This document shows, piece after piece, positions 24,870-35,603 of a stretch of 64,000 nt of DNA. The stretch is from positions 175,021,386 through 175,085,385 of the forward strand of contig JBAIZL010000005.1 of assembly GCA_036971475.1 (NCBI GenBank), written 5' to 3'. The position numbers were made by a program, and so were the translations under genes. Below the pieces are notes generated by a model. That model searched no databases and was not told where the DNA came from. It saw only the letters and a list, made by a program, of their open reading frames with translations. Source of the DNA: Prosapia bicincta (lineage: Eukaryota > Arthropoda > Insecta > Hemiptera > Cercopidae). Each line of letters opens with the position of its first letter. Position 1 is the first letter of the stretch.

Positions 24870-25320
24870 TATTCAACAAAAAGAGGAGGTTCACTCAGAA
24901 AATGTCAAATTTTTTTTAGCCTGTCCAAAGGCTAAAACCTAAAAATGCTCTTGGTTTTGATTCAAAGAACTCCTCCGTCTTGAAATCATTCTAAATCTCA
25001 TCTTCTACCCTTAACACTTGTCAAGCTCTAACATGCGAATTTGCCACTCATCCCCCCTATTGCAAAACAGCAAAAATTATTCGCCTTTCAAAACAACATA
25101 AAGCCTCACCACTCCTGATAGCTACAGCCCCATCTACCTATATACCTCCATTTTAAAACTGTCTGAACATCTTTTCATTCCAGAATCTATCTTGCTCCAG
25201 ACATTCATATCCGACAGTACAAAATTGCTTTTCAAGAGAGAGCATTCTACTACCCAGTAGCTGCTGAGGATGACCAACTTCTTGGTGGATTTATTCAATA
25301 AACCGCTAGTACGTTCTTCA
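24870..25320 (+). pseudogene. LINE reverse transcriptase remnant
   Basis: The plus strand between stops reads a string resembling the LINE RT fingers region. Near 25,118 DSYSPIYLYTSILKLSEHLF corresponds to the common YRPISLLSSISKLFE block; an NLIF..L stretch precedes it. Multiple stops. This belongs before the domains found at 22.56 kb, so it is a different, heavily decayed copy. Confidence 0.5.
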
Positions 25321-25620
25321 CTGTCTATGGCTTCTTTACAATCTTTTCTTATTGGTTAGTTCCCTTTTTCCTAAACACACCATATTCCATACTTATTTGC
25401 AATTGGAAATATCGGTATGTTAATGTTTGAAAATTGTAAATTTGAAGTTAAAAGCGATAACTAAATTAGTTTACAATTCTATTTTAAGCTCTTTTTCTAT
25501 CACAAAATAAAAATTTTTACTATTATTTTCAATAATAATACTTGGGGGGAAATATTTATTCATATTTTTCAGCAATTGCGTTTCGAGCAAGATCAGTGAA
25601 TTGTTTAATAAGGTGACTCA

Positions 25621-26686
25621 CGGGTAACACTTTTAACACGGCGGCGATATTGGTGATCTCATCAAACTACTGTCTGTTTTTCGTTAACTTCCTGCTCTGA
25701 CGGCAGTGTAACGCCATGCGGGTTGCATAGTTTGTCGAAGCATCTAATTATCGAGCCCGTTGTTTTCATCTCAATGATTTCATTTCTAACATATACATTT
25801 TTATTGGTGACATCAGAACAGTGTATTAGACTCTAAAATATTGTTTTATTCATCGGGACACAATTTTGAAAAAGAAATACAAATGATAAATTACTGTATG
25901 ACAAATAAGAAAACACAATTAAAAAGACAGAGAACAAAAGAAAATTTATATAAAAACGTAAAGACCCTACTACTAAAATATATTACATACTAAAATAAGC
26001 ACTCAACGTTTAACTCGTAATGTTTGTTTCTGTTTATGCCAAGTGTTTCGAAGATCGATAATGTAAACGGAGACATAGATAATACATATGTTACATCCGA
26101 GATTATTTATAGCCGAGATAAGCTGACATTTGTTTACTACAATCTTATGTTGACACGTTAGGTTTTCGGGAGTTCAAGCATTTTGTCAATGACACGTATT
26201 TACAATAGTCTTATCCCACCTCGAGTTGGTTCCTTTAATCTAATAGGACAAATATCGTTTATTCTTGCATTAGTTCAGAAAGCTTAGTTAATTTTTACAA
26301 CCCGTTGTTTTACCGGATATTTTGCCTCGTTAAATGGTTCAAACTAAAAAACATTAAAATATAAAATTCAAACCAAATTAAATCTGTTCATAAAACTCCC
26401 TGAAACATTGTTACAGTTGAAGCATCAAAAGTTAAATTGGATGGTCGGATTTAAAAACGACTCAGGCACAATATTTTCCAAACTCTAAGCATTGACGTAA
26501 AAATCAAACCTTTATGCAAACGCGTATCGACAGTAGAGAAATTTCAATTAGCCTGGGAGTGAGCGTGCCGGTGAGCTCGCCGTATCTAAGAAAATAAGCT
26601 AGGAGCGCGTCGGTACGCTCTCTGTACCTCGTAAGGGAACCCAGAGCGTGCCGGAACGCTAGCGATGCTGAAAGTGTTACACCTAT
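25621..26686. other. Possible terminal-inverted-repeat DNA element
   Basis: GGGTAACACTTTTAACACGG at the left resembles the right end read backward, GGTGTAACACTTTCAGCATC. No target duplication is certain and no transposase is seen. A GC-rich patch at 26.56-26.68 kb repeats GAGCGTGCCGG. The call rests only on these ends. Confidence 0.3.
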
Positions 26687-26719
26687 TGCTCAGGTGTGTT
26701 GTATTATGCTGAGTTTGTG

Positions 26720-26885
26720 GTCTCTTGGTATTCTGAGGCACGTCACAGTTCACGGAGTACTTGATAATTATGTGTTCAAATGCATCATTTGATTGTGTAT
26801 TTTGTTGTTTAGAATGTGTTGTGGATGGTTTTTGTAGTATTTGTATATTTCGAAGTTTTCTGTTGTGTTTAGTTTATATTTTGCC
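26720..26885 (-). pseudogene. Penelope-like C-terminal scrap
   Basis: Minus-strand similarity to 14,420-14,540 (both contain GTGTTGTGG.TGGTTTTTGT and TTTGTATATTTCGAA or a close variant). It encodes the same tail segment of a Penelope protein and nothing more. Confidence 0.5.
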
Positions 26886-27089
26886 AAGGGATGTCAATAA
26901 AAATCATTTTAAAGCCCCAAGATGTAAACTCCAAATTTTTACTATCAAGTCATAAATTCAAAAAAGTTACCAAATAATCTTTTATTCATTTAGCTAGTAA
27001 TTTATAAGCATGTAATAAATAAGCATATTTTTGAAAATATTAATATAATCATCTTCATTTCTGATATGAATATTTTTGTTTTTTCATTT

Positions 27090-28310
27090 TCTTTTATATT
27101 TATGTTGTATTACAGTTTGCTACCATTCCTAACGTTTCTATATTATCCTCTGTTGACGCGTTTCGTAAGGACTCAATTTTCAAAACCTATACCGTAATGT
27201 TCGCTAAAACTTTCAGGTCGTCTTTATATACCATTAGCCACAACCCCACCATTTCCAGACCTCGCTTCCCATTTGTCCACGCCTACTCTTGCTGCTTGCA
27301 TCCAACTACTTAATAATTTTAAACTTTTAAATATAATATTCGACTGTGTATTTATTTGCTCGTTTATTACCTTTTCCTTTTTTAACTTTGTTTTTTAAAT
27401 TTCTGAAATATTTAAACGTCTTCCTTTATTAACATAATGTTATATTTCCATTGTATTTTTCATTTCTTGCGGTTGAATTATCCACAATTTATTTATTTTT
27501 TAGCAGATTCATTCCTTATTCTAGTATTCCACTTACAACTCCTGGAATGTTCTGCTAAAAAATAAATATACTGTGAACAATTCAGTCGAGGTGGTTAAAA
27601 GAATAAATGAAGTAAAGGTCACTAAAGATTGTAGGATAATTTCCTTCGATATAGAAAATCTATACCCATCAGTACCAGTTAACGACACTATACAAATTAT
27701 TATGGAAAAATTACAAGTAAAATGATTAACGGTTAAATTAATGGTCGAATCACTGAAGATAATTTTAAACCAAAATCAATTTAAGTTTAACAACGACTCA
27801 TGTAAACCGAAAAACGGCCTACGGATTGGTAACCCATTATCTGAAATATTAAGCGAGTTTTTTATACAGGAATTCGAGGAAAGAATATTTAAAAAAATAT
27901 TATAGAATATCGATTGTTTAGAACATATGAGGTATGTGGATGATTCCCTATTAATAGTTAGACACTGAAGAAATAAAAAAATATTTCATATTAAATATTT
28001 TAGAAATCTATAAAGTAAGGTTAAAAAAGGCAAATGTAAAAAAAGAGCAAATAATTCCACAGCCAAACGTTATAAGTTATTTAAAATTTTAAGTAGTTGG
28101 ATGCAAGAAGCAAGAGTAGGTAAGCGTCAATAGGAGGCATCAGTAGGAGGTCTGGAAGAAGCGGAGGGTGGCTAACGGTATATAAAGGCGGACTCAAAGT
28201 TTAGGCGAAGAGTACGATTTAAGTTTTTAAAATGGAATTACTCCGAAATGCATCAACAGAGGAAGATATTTAAACATTAGGAATGGCAGAAAGCTGTACT
28301 CAAACGTATA
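27090..28310 (+). mobile_element. Penelope-like remnant with inverted terminal repeats
   Basis: A block of about 230 bases at 28,080-28,310 (AAGTAGTTGGATGCAAG, then GGTCTGGAA, GGTATATAAAG, GCATCAACAGAGGA) is repeated inverted at 27,100-27,335. Each copy contains GGTATATAAAG, a TATA-like box. Between them lies a plus-strand reverse transcriptase remnant. Inverted terminal repeats around a single RT are a known Penelope configuration. The inner element is short, so much of it is deleted. Confidence 0.65.
27560..28000 (+). pseudogene. Penelope-like reverse transcriptase remnant (third family)
   Basis: The plus strand reads CRIISFDIENLYPSVPVNDT (motif A), FKFNND, then GLRIGNPLSEI (motif B, changed from the usual PMGSP) and MRYVDDSLLIV (active site intact). 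Stops interrupt at about 27,722 and 27,902. The sequence differs from the copies at 3-5 kb, so it is a separate family. Confidence 0.8.
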
Positions 28311-28478
28311 TAAGTACTAATTTTAAAAATAGTTAAATAAGTGAACACGTAATTGCTTACTTGCTGCCGCGTTTCAAAACATTCGTTCCTTTTACGAAGC
28401 TAACCCTCTACTGGTGGCATCGGTTAGGTGTAAAGGCTATAACGGAAATGGATTTATGACTGTGGAATGGGGTGGGTT

Positions 28479-28975
28479 AGTAGTAATGGGTATACTTTAT
28501 TCCCCCAATGAGAGAGCAGTATTTGTTACCCCCACCCCCTCCTAAGCCCCGCCCCTTTTGTTTGATAGGTCGATGATGGTAGTGAAGATGGCGTCCACGC
28601 CCCGCCCCTCGTGTTTGATAGGTTGCTGGTCGAGTTGGGGGAGCGGAAGGGCCATCTTGTTCTGGCGGTGACGTAAGTTTTGGAAAAAATATAATTCTGC
28701 GTTCGGGAATGGAACCTAGGACGTTTGGTTTGCTGGCGTCTGACGCTAGCGACTGAGCTACGAGGCGTTCAGTTGTGCGTTACTGTATGATGGGGGCACA
28801 AGTAGGTGAGTGTTGGATGCGGGAATGGTGAGAAATTTCGGTTGTATAAAATAAGAGTAATACGTGTATTTTTAATAAAGATGAATTTATTGAAAAAAAT
28901 ATGAATAATAAAAATATATAGACAAGAACAAATACGTAATTTAAATACAATATATATAAATCGAACAATAATTTT
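28479..28975. repeat. Maverick left terminal inverted repeat
   Basis: About 497 bases matching 48,425-48,960 in inverse orientation with scattered mismatches. It includes a C-rich block (GCCCCGCCCC), a tRNA-like stretch and an AT-rich inner end. The difference in length comes mainly from a TA expansion in the right copy. Confidence 0.92.
28697..28766 (-). promoter_or_regulatory. tRNA-like (pol III A/B box) sequence in the left TIR
   Basis: The minus strand reads GCCTCGTAGCTCAGTCGCTA, close to a tRNA D-arm/A box, and about 45 bases on GGTTCCATTCCC, close to a B box. The T-stem does not pair well, so it is not a working tRNA. It resembles the tRNA-derived head of a SINE. The same sequence is in the right TIR. 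Confidence 0.5.
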
Positions 28976-29030
28976 AAGTCTGAATTTAGAGAGAAGACTT
29001 CATTAACGAATACTACGATAATTTAAACAA

Positions 29031-30310
29031 TTATTCCAGATTTAGAAATAGTCGGCAGCGTCTGTCAGCAGGTTTCCTGCATATGGGGCACCTCTGCACC
29101 CTTTCCGCACACTCGTTGCAATAAACGTGACCGCAGGGTATGATGGCAGTGCATGGTGGTCTTTCTAAGCAGACAGTGCAGTCTGCTATACGGTAGCCAC
29201 TGTTTCCTACAATCTGCTCTTCTGATGTTCTCTGTTTCAACATACAAAACAAAGAAGATAATTTCCTATTATTGTAAATGAATAGCATAAATATCAGGTT
29301 TTACAAATTGTAACACTTACGACTACGCCTGAAGGGATTTGATCGGCCATTATCGCCGCCGCTTCAGCGACAGCCACTCTTCTTCGGCCCTCTTCAAGTA
29401 GCTTATCTAGATCGCTTATCATTATCCGCCATACGCCGACCGCATAGAAATTTTCCTCGTATCCATCTCTTTGAAACGCTGCCTCTAAGTCCGTTACGAG
29501 TCTCTTTAGTATCTGCAGTGCATCAGCCGATACTCTACGAGCTGCAGTTGCCAGTGCGTTTCCCACAGCCGTCTAAGAAAATTAATTAGAAATGAAATTC
29601 AATTATAATCCTCTGATAATACTGCTATTATCATCGTACAATAAAACTTACTGAATATTGAGGAGGATACCGTGTCCTACTTCCTAAGCAAAGGAAACAG
29701 TCGATACGGGAATGCTCGAGTCCTTGTATGTGCTTTAGTTTCTCCTCTAGTTCCCCCGAATGAGAAGCTCGATCTCTGAGTCTATTTACAACGTGATCTA
29801 ATATTGCAGCCTATAAAATACAATTTATTAGTAATGAGCAAATAAGAATATAACAGTAATAATTTATTAAGAATACAATAATCACCGGCGTTGGGTGGTC
29901 GGTGTTGCTACGATCAGTCAAAGGTACTCTAGGAGGAGCCGTAATGTTTGTTTCCTGAAAGAAAAAAGCTTATTAGATATGAAAATGAAACTGTTAATAA
30001 TCTAAATTGTTTATAATTACCTGTGACGTAGTAGGAGTCTCCCCGCTATGATCAACTATCGATTGGCGTCTATGGTACGGTGCCCATGCAACCCTTCGTA
30101 ATATTGATGGGCTACGTCTGTTACGATCGATTTCGTTAGCATGGTTGTCTAATTCTTCCCAAATGCCCGTTTCAACGTAGCTAGAATCATCGTTGTTAGT
30201 TGTGTCATTAGACTGAAAACCAATGAAAAATTGCAATAACGAAACAAAAACTTTAACAAAAAAAAACACTATTTCATACTCACCTCTGATTGATTTCGTC
30301 TATCGGTCAT
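29031..30310 (-). CDS. RING-finger protein (putative E3 ubiquitin ligase), six coding exons
   Basis: Spliced gene transcribed toward the left TIR. Coding exons, in order: 30,310-30,284, 30,212-30,021, 29,954-29,886, 29,810-29,652, 29,572-29,321 and 29,231-29,031. All introns are GT-AG, short and phase 0, giving about 299 residues. The C-terminus is a C3HC4 RING: CTVC, CGHVYCNEC, then CPIC, the arrangement that recruits E2 enzymes. Earlier exons are not recognised; exon 4 holds a CFLC pair. An upstream acceptor (TTATTTCAG) before the ATG suggests a 5' UTR intron from a TATA/TCAGT promoter at about 31.0 kb. No disabling change was found. The RING resembles IAP-type RINGs, but no BIR is present. 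Confidence 0.78.
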
Positions 30311-30364
30311 CGTGTTTCTGAAATAAATCGATAATTAAGTATTTGTTTAAAAGACTATTCGTTA

Positions 30365-30470
30365 ATCAAGTCAGCTCCCCCCGTGGGATGAACTCTAATA
30401 GTTCGTCCCAGTGAACACAGCTCCAGCCACGCTGTAATCAGTGGTGACCACTCCATTAAAATATGTCACC
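30365..30470. other. Hairpin-forming sequence in the RING-gene 5' intron
   Basis: GGGATGAACT and AGTTCGTCCC form a 10-bp stem with one G-T pair around CTAAT. AGTGGT/GACCACT forms a second short palindrome at about 30,440. Function unknown. Confidence 0.5.
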
Positions 30471-30572
30471 CCCTTGAAAATAAATTTACTGTCGTATTTC
30501 CATTATCACCATGTCTTACCGACATTTCTCAAACTCCGAAAGAGCGGAATCTTTCACTACGGCAGTATCTAT

Positions 30573-30898
30573 CGTTTCGGAAAAAAGTAGTCTTTTTTAT
30601 ATCGTCATCAAAGTCAACTTGAACAGATGAACGGTTGTTACGAGCTTTGCACAGATAATACCGTATTCTTTATTCAACGCCAACTACTTTAAAGGCACCA
30701 AAATTCGCTCGTAAACCGGAACCGCTCAAGCGTTTCGGAAAAAAAGTAGTATTTTTTATATCGTCGTCATCAAAGTCAACCTGAATAGACGAGCCATGAA
30801 CGGTTGTTACGAGTTTCGCACAGATAATGCCGTATTCTTTATTCAACGCCAACGACTTTAACGACACCAAAATTCGCTCATAAACCGGAAACGCATTG
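30573..30898. repeat. Two-copy tandem duplication, about 158-168 bp unit
   Basis: Units start at GTTTCGG (30,574 and 30,732) and share ATCGTC, CAAAGTCAAC, GAACGGTTGTTACGAG, CAGATAAT.CCGTATTC and CACCAAAATTCGCTC. On the minus strand both can be read as a similar peptide (NKEYGIICAKLVTT, QVDFDDD), but one copy has stops. The block lies in the predicted 5' intron of the RING gene. Confidence 0.8.
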
Positions 30899-30970
30899 AA
30901 CCGGTTAACTGTCGAATTTTTGGAGAGCTGACGCAGTATTCATAATTAAGATAAAACACACACAACGCAC

Positions 30971-31026
30971 CTAACTGCAAAGCGCTGAAAACTGATGCTC
31001 TCTGTATGTTGGTACCGGCTTATATA
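30971..31026 (-). promoter_or_regulatory. Core promoter and 5' UTR exon of the RING gene
   Basis: On the minus strand TATATAAG (31,026-31,019) is followed 33 bases later by CATCAGT, an arthropod-type initiator (TCAGT at 30,995-30,991). About 20 bases further is a splice donor TTAG/GTGCGT, cutting at 30,971. This gives a short non-coding first exon spliced to the acceptor before 30,317. Confidence 0.6.
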
Positions 31027-31079
31027 CTGTGCAACTCCCCACGCGTCCTTTGTGTAGTTCCCATGACGTAGTTGCCCAA

Positions 31080-31240
31080 AGCGGCTGTGTCACGCAACGG
31101 AAAGTTTAGAAATCATTGACCTTTTCCCGCACTCAAGGTTGTGTCGTGCAGTGTGAAATCGTTGAATTTTCACTCCCACTCGCGGTTGTGTCGTGCAGTG
31201 AAAGGATTAGAAATCGCTGACCTATGTCTCCCACTCTAAA
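31080..31240. promoter_or_regulatory. Three-copy upstream repeat between divergent promoters
   Basis: Near-copies of GGTTGTGTCGTGCAGTG, ending near CCCACTC, recur about every 50 bases (starting near 31,082, 31,138 and 31,184), with TTAGAAATCRYTGACCT in two of them. They sit between the leftward RING promoter and the rightward polymerase promoters, so they are candidate shared regulatory sites. Confidence 0.55.
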
Positions 31241-31248
31241 CAGGTAGC

Positions 31249-31406
31249 TATATATACCCGTATATTACAGGTAGGACAGTATACTCCGGTCTCATTCTGA
31301 CTGCAAAGAGGTAAGTGTGATTGTTATCCTATCTCTGTTTCTAAAAAACAGTTAGCTATATAACAGTTAGCACAGTATACTCGGGTCTCATTCTGACTGC
31401 AAAGAG
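31249..31406 (+). promoter_or_regulatory. Duplicated promoter/leader module upstream of DNA polymerase
   Basis: Two copies of the same module. TATATATA (31,249) and TATATAA (31,357) are each followed by CACAGTATACTC or a variant, then GGTCTCATTCTGACTGCAAA and a donor-like AGAG/GTAAGT (31,311) or AGAG/GTGAGT (31,407). Both copies continue into ATTGTTATCCTATCTCTG. No acceptor lies before the polymerase ATG, so use of the donors is unproven. Confidence 0.55.
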
Positions 31407-31468
31407 GTGAGTATGATTGTTATCCTATCTCTGTTTCTAATTTGACTTCTTAAAATAAAACCTATATT

Positions 31469-34400
31469 ATGGCCGTGTATATTTTTTCTAATGTGCAAAC
31501 CTATGTAAAGAAATTCCGTTTATACAGGAATAAAATTGTTTTTAAATTCAATACACCCCCTGAAGGTGTAGGAGAGATTGAATGGGTTAGACAGGGACTT
31601 CAAGAGTTGGTTGAATCTGTGACTAGGGGTACAACAGACGAAGATCGACTTGGTTTTACTATGACTAGCATCAACTTTAAGAATCGTACACCTGGGTACG
31701 TAGCCTTCAGACCTGCTTCGGAATTAACGTCAGACATCCTTTGGGACGTTTTTGGCGGAATAATCCAGAGTAACGCTGAGGGATTTATGTCAGGTGATAC
31801 ATTCCAGGTATCGTGTACCAAGGTTAGAGTACCTGTAGGGCGGGGTCGAAGTAGGCGTGGGATTTAAAATAACTTTGACGAAGAGTGTCACAGCAGAACG
31901 GGAATCGTTGTAATTAAAAATAAAGATGCTTTGTGCTTGCCTTGTGCTCTTGTGGTTGGCATTGCTCGGGCGCAAAATGATAAAGAATATAAAGCTATAA
32001 TACAGAACAAAGGTAAACGTCAGACCGTTAGGGCACAGCAACTAATGGCTGACACTAATGTAGAAATTACCGAGTCAGGTGCGGGTGTGAATGAGTTACA
32101 AGCGTTTCAAAATCATTTAACTGAATATAAAATCACGGTGTACAGTTACGGTAGTAGAGGTAGGCATGTGTTTTTTGAAGGTAATGTGAACAATCCCAAG
32201 TATAAAATAAATTTGCTATTTCACAAGTCCCATTTTAATGTGATTACCAGTTTAACTAGCGCGTTTGCGTGTCATTTCTACTGTGAAGCATGTCGAACAC
32301 CGTACAACACTTTAGGCAAACACAAATGTTCAGCTATCTGTTATTCATGTAAACAGACTCCACCGTGTGTGCTAGACGACAACGGTGGTATTCAATGCGG
32401 TGACTGTAACCGTCAATTTATGAACCAGCAATGTTACAACACACATTCCGTAAGCGTTTGCAAGTATATTAGAAAATGTCTAATGTGTGAGAAGGTAATA
32501 TTTACTACAGACCGTAAAAGCACACATCAGTGTGGAGAGGTTTATTGTAAAATGTGTTTACATTACAAGCCGGCTAACCATCGGTGTTACATGAAAATCA
32601 ATACACAAAAGCCTCAAGTTAAAGATTTCATGACCTGGAAACGCGTCAAGACGAAGTCCTTGATAGCACTTACGTGCACAGGGTAAACTTATGCATTTCT
32701 CAACAGTACTGTTGGAAATGCATAAATGGCGAACGTTGTCGTAATTGTACGCCACGAACTCGTGTTTTTAAAGAGAGTCCAGTTGACGGGTTCATGGCCT
32801 ACATAATGGATGCGCGTAAAACGTTTAAAAAGGTGTGCGTTATCGCTCATAATGGACAGGCATTTGATTTCCAATTCCTTTTGAAATACGTTCTGGAAGA
32901 AACTCAGTTTACATCTGAATTGATAATGCGTGGAACTAGGATTATAAAGATGGAGATCGATAACGTAAAGTTTATCGATTCTCTAAACTATATGCCAATG
33001 GCATTGTCTAAACTCCCTGAAGCGTTCGACTTACCTCCCGAAAAAAAGAAGGGTTACTTTCCCCACCTTTTCAACACAGTGGCCAATGAAAATTATGTAG
33101 GTCCTATTCCTGCAAAGGAATACTACTGTCCTGACTCAATGTTCGAAAAGAACAGTACAAAATTCTTACAGTGGTACGATGGACAGGTCTCCAACGGTTA
33201 TGTATTCAATTTTCAAAAGGAAATATTCGAAAATTGCCTCTCTGATGTTGATATATTAGCTCAAGCCTGTATAAAGTTTCGTGCTTCGTTCTAGCAGGAA
33301 TGCAATGTAGATCCGTTTCTCGAGGCCGTCACTTGCTAGCGTGTGTAGCCTAGCGTTCAGAAGAAATTTTCTCAAGCCAAACGCAATAGGCATACTGCCA
33401 AAGAATGGATACAGATTCGTCGATAAGCAGTCCACCATGGATCTACAGTGGCTCGCATGGATCGAAGACCAGAAAGGCTATCGACTGGAGCATGCTGGTA
33501 GAGGTCGTGAAATTAAAGTAGATGGTATAAAGGTCGACGGTCTATGTGACCAAACGAAGACCGTATATGAATTTCACGGCTGTTACTGGCACGGATGTCC
33601 AAACTGTTACACATTTGGGCGTGATTCACCTCTAATCGACGACCCGTCAGACACTCATAGTGCTCGACTGACCAGGACTAAAGCTAAGATGGCTAAGTTG
33701 TCCCGTCATTATAATGTTGTCGAGTTGTGGGAGTGTGAATTTTATAGGAAGAAAAAATTAAACAAAACGATGGCATATCTTGATTCCCACCCTCTAATGC
33801 ATTTCACACCACTAAACCCTCGAGGCGCGTTTTTCGGCGGTCGTACGGGGAATGTAAAATCGTACCATATGTGTCAGGAGAACGAGAAGATTCGGTACAT
33901 TGATGTTTGCTCCTTGTACCCCTGGGTGTGTAAGTACCGAGAATATCCGATAGGACATCCGAAAATACACGTCGGTAATAATGAGTGTAGAGCCGCAGGA
34001 ATGTCTGCTGACGGCCTCCTGAAATGTACAGTCCTACCTCCTCGGGATTTGTATCATCCAGTGCTGCCGGTCAGGATGAACGATAAATTGATGTTCATCC
34101 TATGCCGTACATGCGGCGAGAACCTTATACCTGGAGACTGTACTCACTCTCTTGACGAACGGACGTTGACAGGAACATGGACTATGGACGAGATAAGCAA
34201 AGCTGTGCAGAAAGGTTACGTGATATTGGAAATGTATGAGCTCTGGCAATACGAAATGGCTTCATTTGATAAAGGGAACGGACTGTTTACCGAATATATT
34301 AATAAATTTTTAAAAATAAAGCAGGAGGCTTCAGGTTACCCAGAGTGGTGTCGTACTGAACAAGACAAAATAGACTATGCCCAAAGCTATTTCGACAACG

Positions 34401-35205
34401 AGGGGGTTAGACTTGACTCGATGAAAATTGAAAAAATCCTGGTGCCAGGTCGTTGGCTAAACTAATGTTAAACTCCTTTTGGGGTAAGTTTGGACAACGT
34501 GAAAACCAGCCAAAGACTACAATAGTAAGAGAGCCGAATGAACTGTTCAACTTGTTAACGTCGCCGTCAATTGATGTGAACAATATACAAGAGGTTAACG
34601 AGGACGTTGTCGTAGTGAACTGGTGCTACACCGACAACGCCTGTGATGTACTACCAACAGTAAATGTCGTTCTCGCTGCATTTACTACAGCCCATGCTCG
34701 TCTTAAGCTCTATGAGTATTTGGACGTGTTGGGATCACAGGTCCTCTATTACGACACAGATAGTGTCATTTATCTCCACAAAGACGGTACGCACGATGTA
34801 TCGACAGGAGACTACTTGGGGCAGTTGACAGACGAACTGGCAGACTATGGTCCTTCTGCATATATAACAGAATTTGTTTCGGGAGGTCCGAAAACGTACG
34901 GTTACAAGGTAATGTGTCCGGAAAATGACAAAACCGTTACAGTTTGCAAAATTAAAGGACTGACTTTAAATCTCCGCACCTCAGGTTATTTAAATTTCGA
35001 TTCTTTAAAGAAATTAGTTTTGAATGAACAAACAGAGGAGGATAGCATAATGGTTACTGAACCGCGTATACGTCGCAGAAAGGATCATGATGTTATTACT
35101 GTGGGTGAAACAAAAATGTTCAGAACCACAGGTTCGAAAAGAAAACGTAACGGGGATTTTGATACGCTACCTTATGGGTACTGTAAGGTTCCACGCCTAA
35201 AATGA
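31469..35205 (+). pseudogene. Protein-primed DNA polymerase B (Polinton pPolB), disrupted
   Basis: Replicative family B polymerase of the element. Domain order: an N-terminal domain (31,469-31,864) typical of Polinton PolB, then LCLPCALVVGIA, Cys/His clusters (about 32,280-32,590), exonuclease motif I DLET (32,632), motif A DVCSLYP (33,902), motif B LMLNSFWG (about 34,465) and motif C YYDTDSV (about 34,750). Catalytic residues are present. The frame is broken by an in-frame TAA at 31,865, a frame change near 32,631, an in-frame TAG at 33,292, a frame change near 33,333 and one in an A-run near 34,440. Either decayed or affected by sequence errors. About 1,240 codons in total. Confidence 0.9.
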
Positions 35206-35603
35206 ATCCCATCATTCTGAACGGTATTATGTTGTGAAATCAAGTCGTTCTATTTTAGTTTTTGTATGACCTATGCTGTGTGGAGATCCTAGGCTGAATG
35301 AATGGGCCCTCTGTCACGGTCTAACCGCCTATAAGGTTGTGTGAATAGCTAAGTGTTGTAGCAACAAAAGAACATAGCTTCTGTTGTGACAATGTCAGAC
35401 AGATTATGTGTTTGTAATGAATAAAATACCTTTTTGAAAAAGGTATAAAATATTTGTTGCACGTGTGTGTGTGTGTGTGAAACCTAGGTTAAATGGTCCT
35501 CTGTCTCCGACTTAATCGTCTATAAGACTGAATGTGTGTGTGGATGAGATTTAAAGTAAAATTGAACGACAAAAACTGACCGCCTGGGAGGATAGGCCTT
35601 GGA
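35206..35603 (+). other. Intergenic region with two structured-motif copies and a palindrome
   Basis: It holds two copies of a two-stem motif (35,301-35,340 and 35,494-35,530), each preceded by CCTAGG. Between them AATAAA (35,420) directly abuts a 21-base perfect palindrome with arms ATACCTTTTT and AAAAAGGTAT (35,426-35,446), followed by a GT microsatellite. A role in 3'-end formation of the polymerase transcript is plausible but unproven. Confidence 0.55.

Noticed and set aside
28697..28766. Functional tRNA gene in the left TIR
   Set aside because: A and B boxes are present but the T-stem and acceptor stem do not pair, and the copy in the right TIR is mutated; kept only as a tRNA-like promoter.
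30670..30870. 66-codon minus-strand protein gene
   Set aside because: No ATG, lies in a predicted intron, and the sister repeat copy is full of stops.
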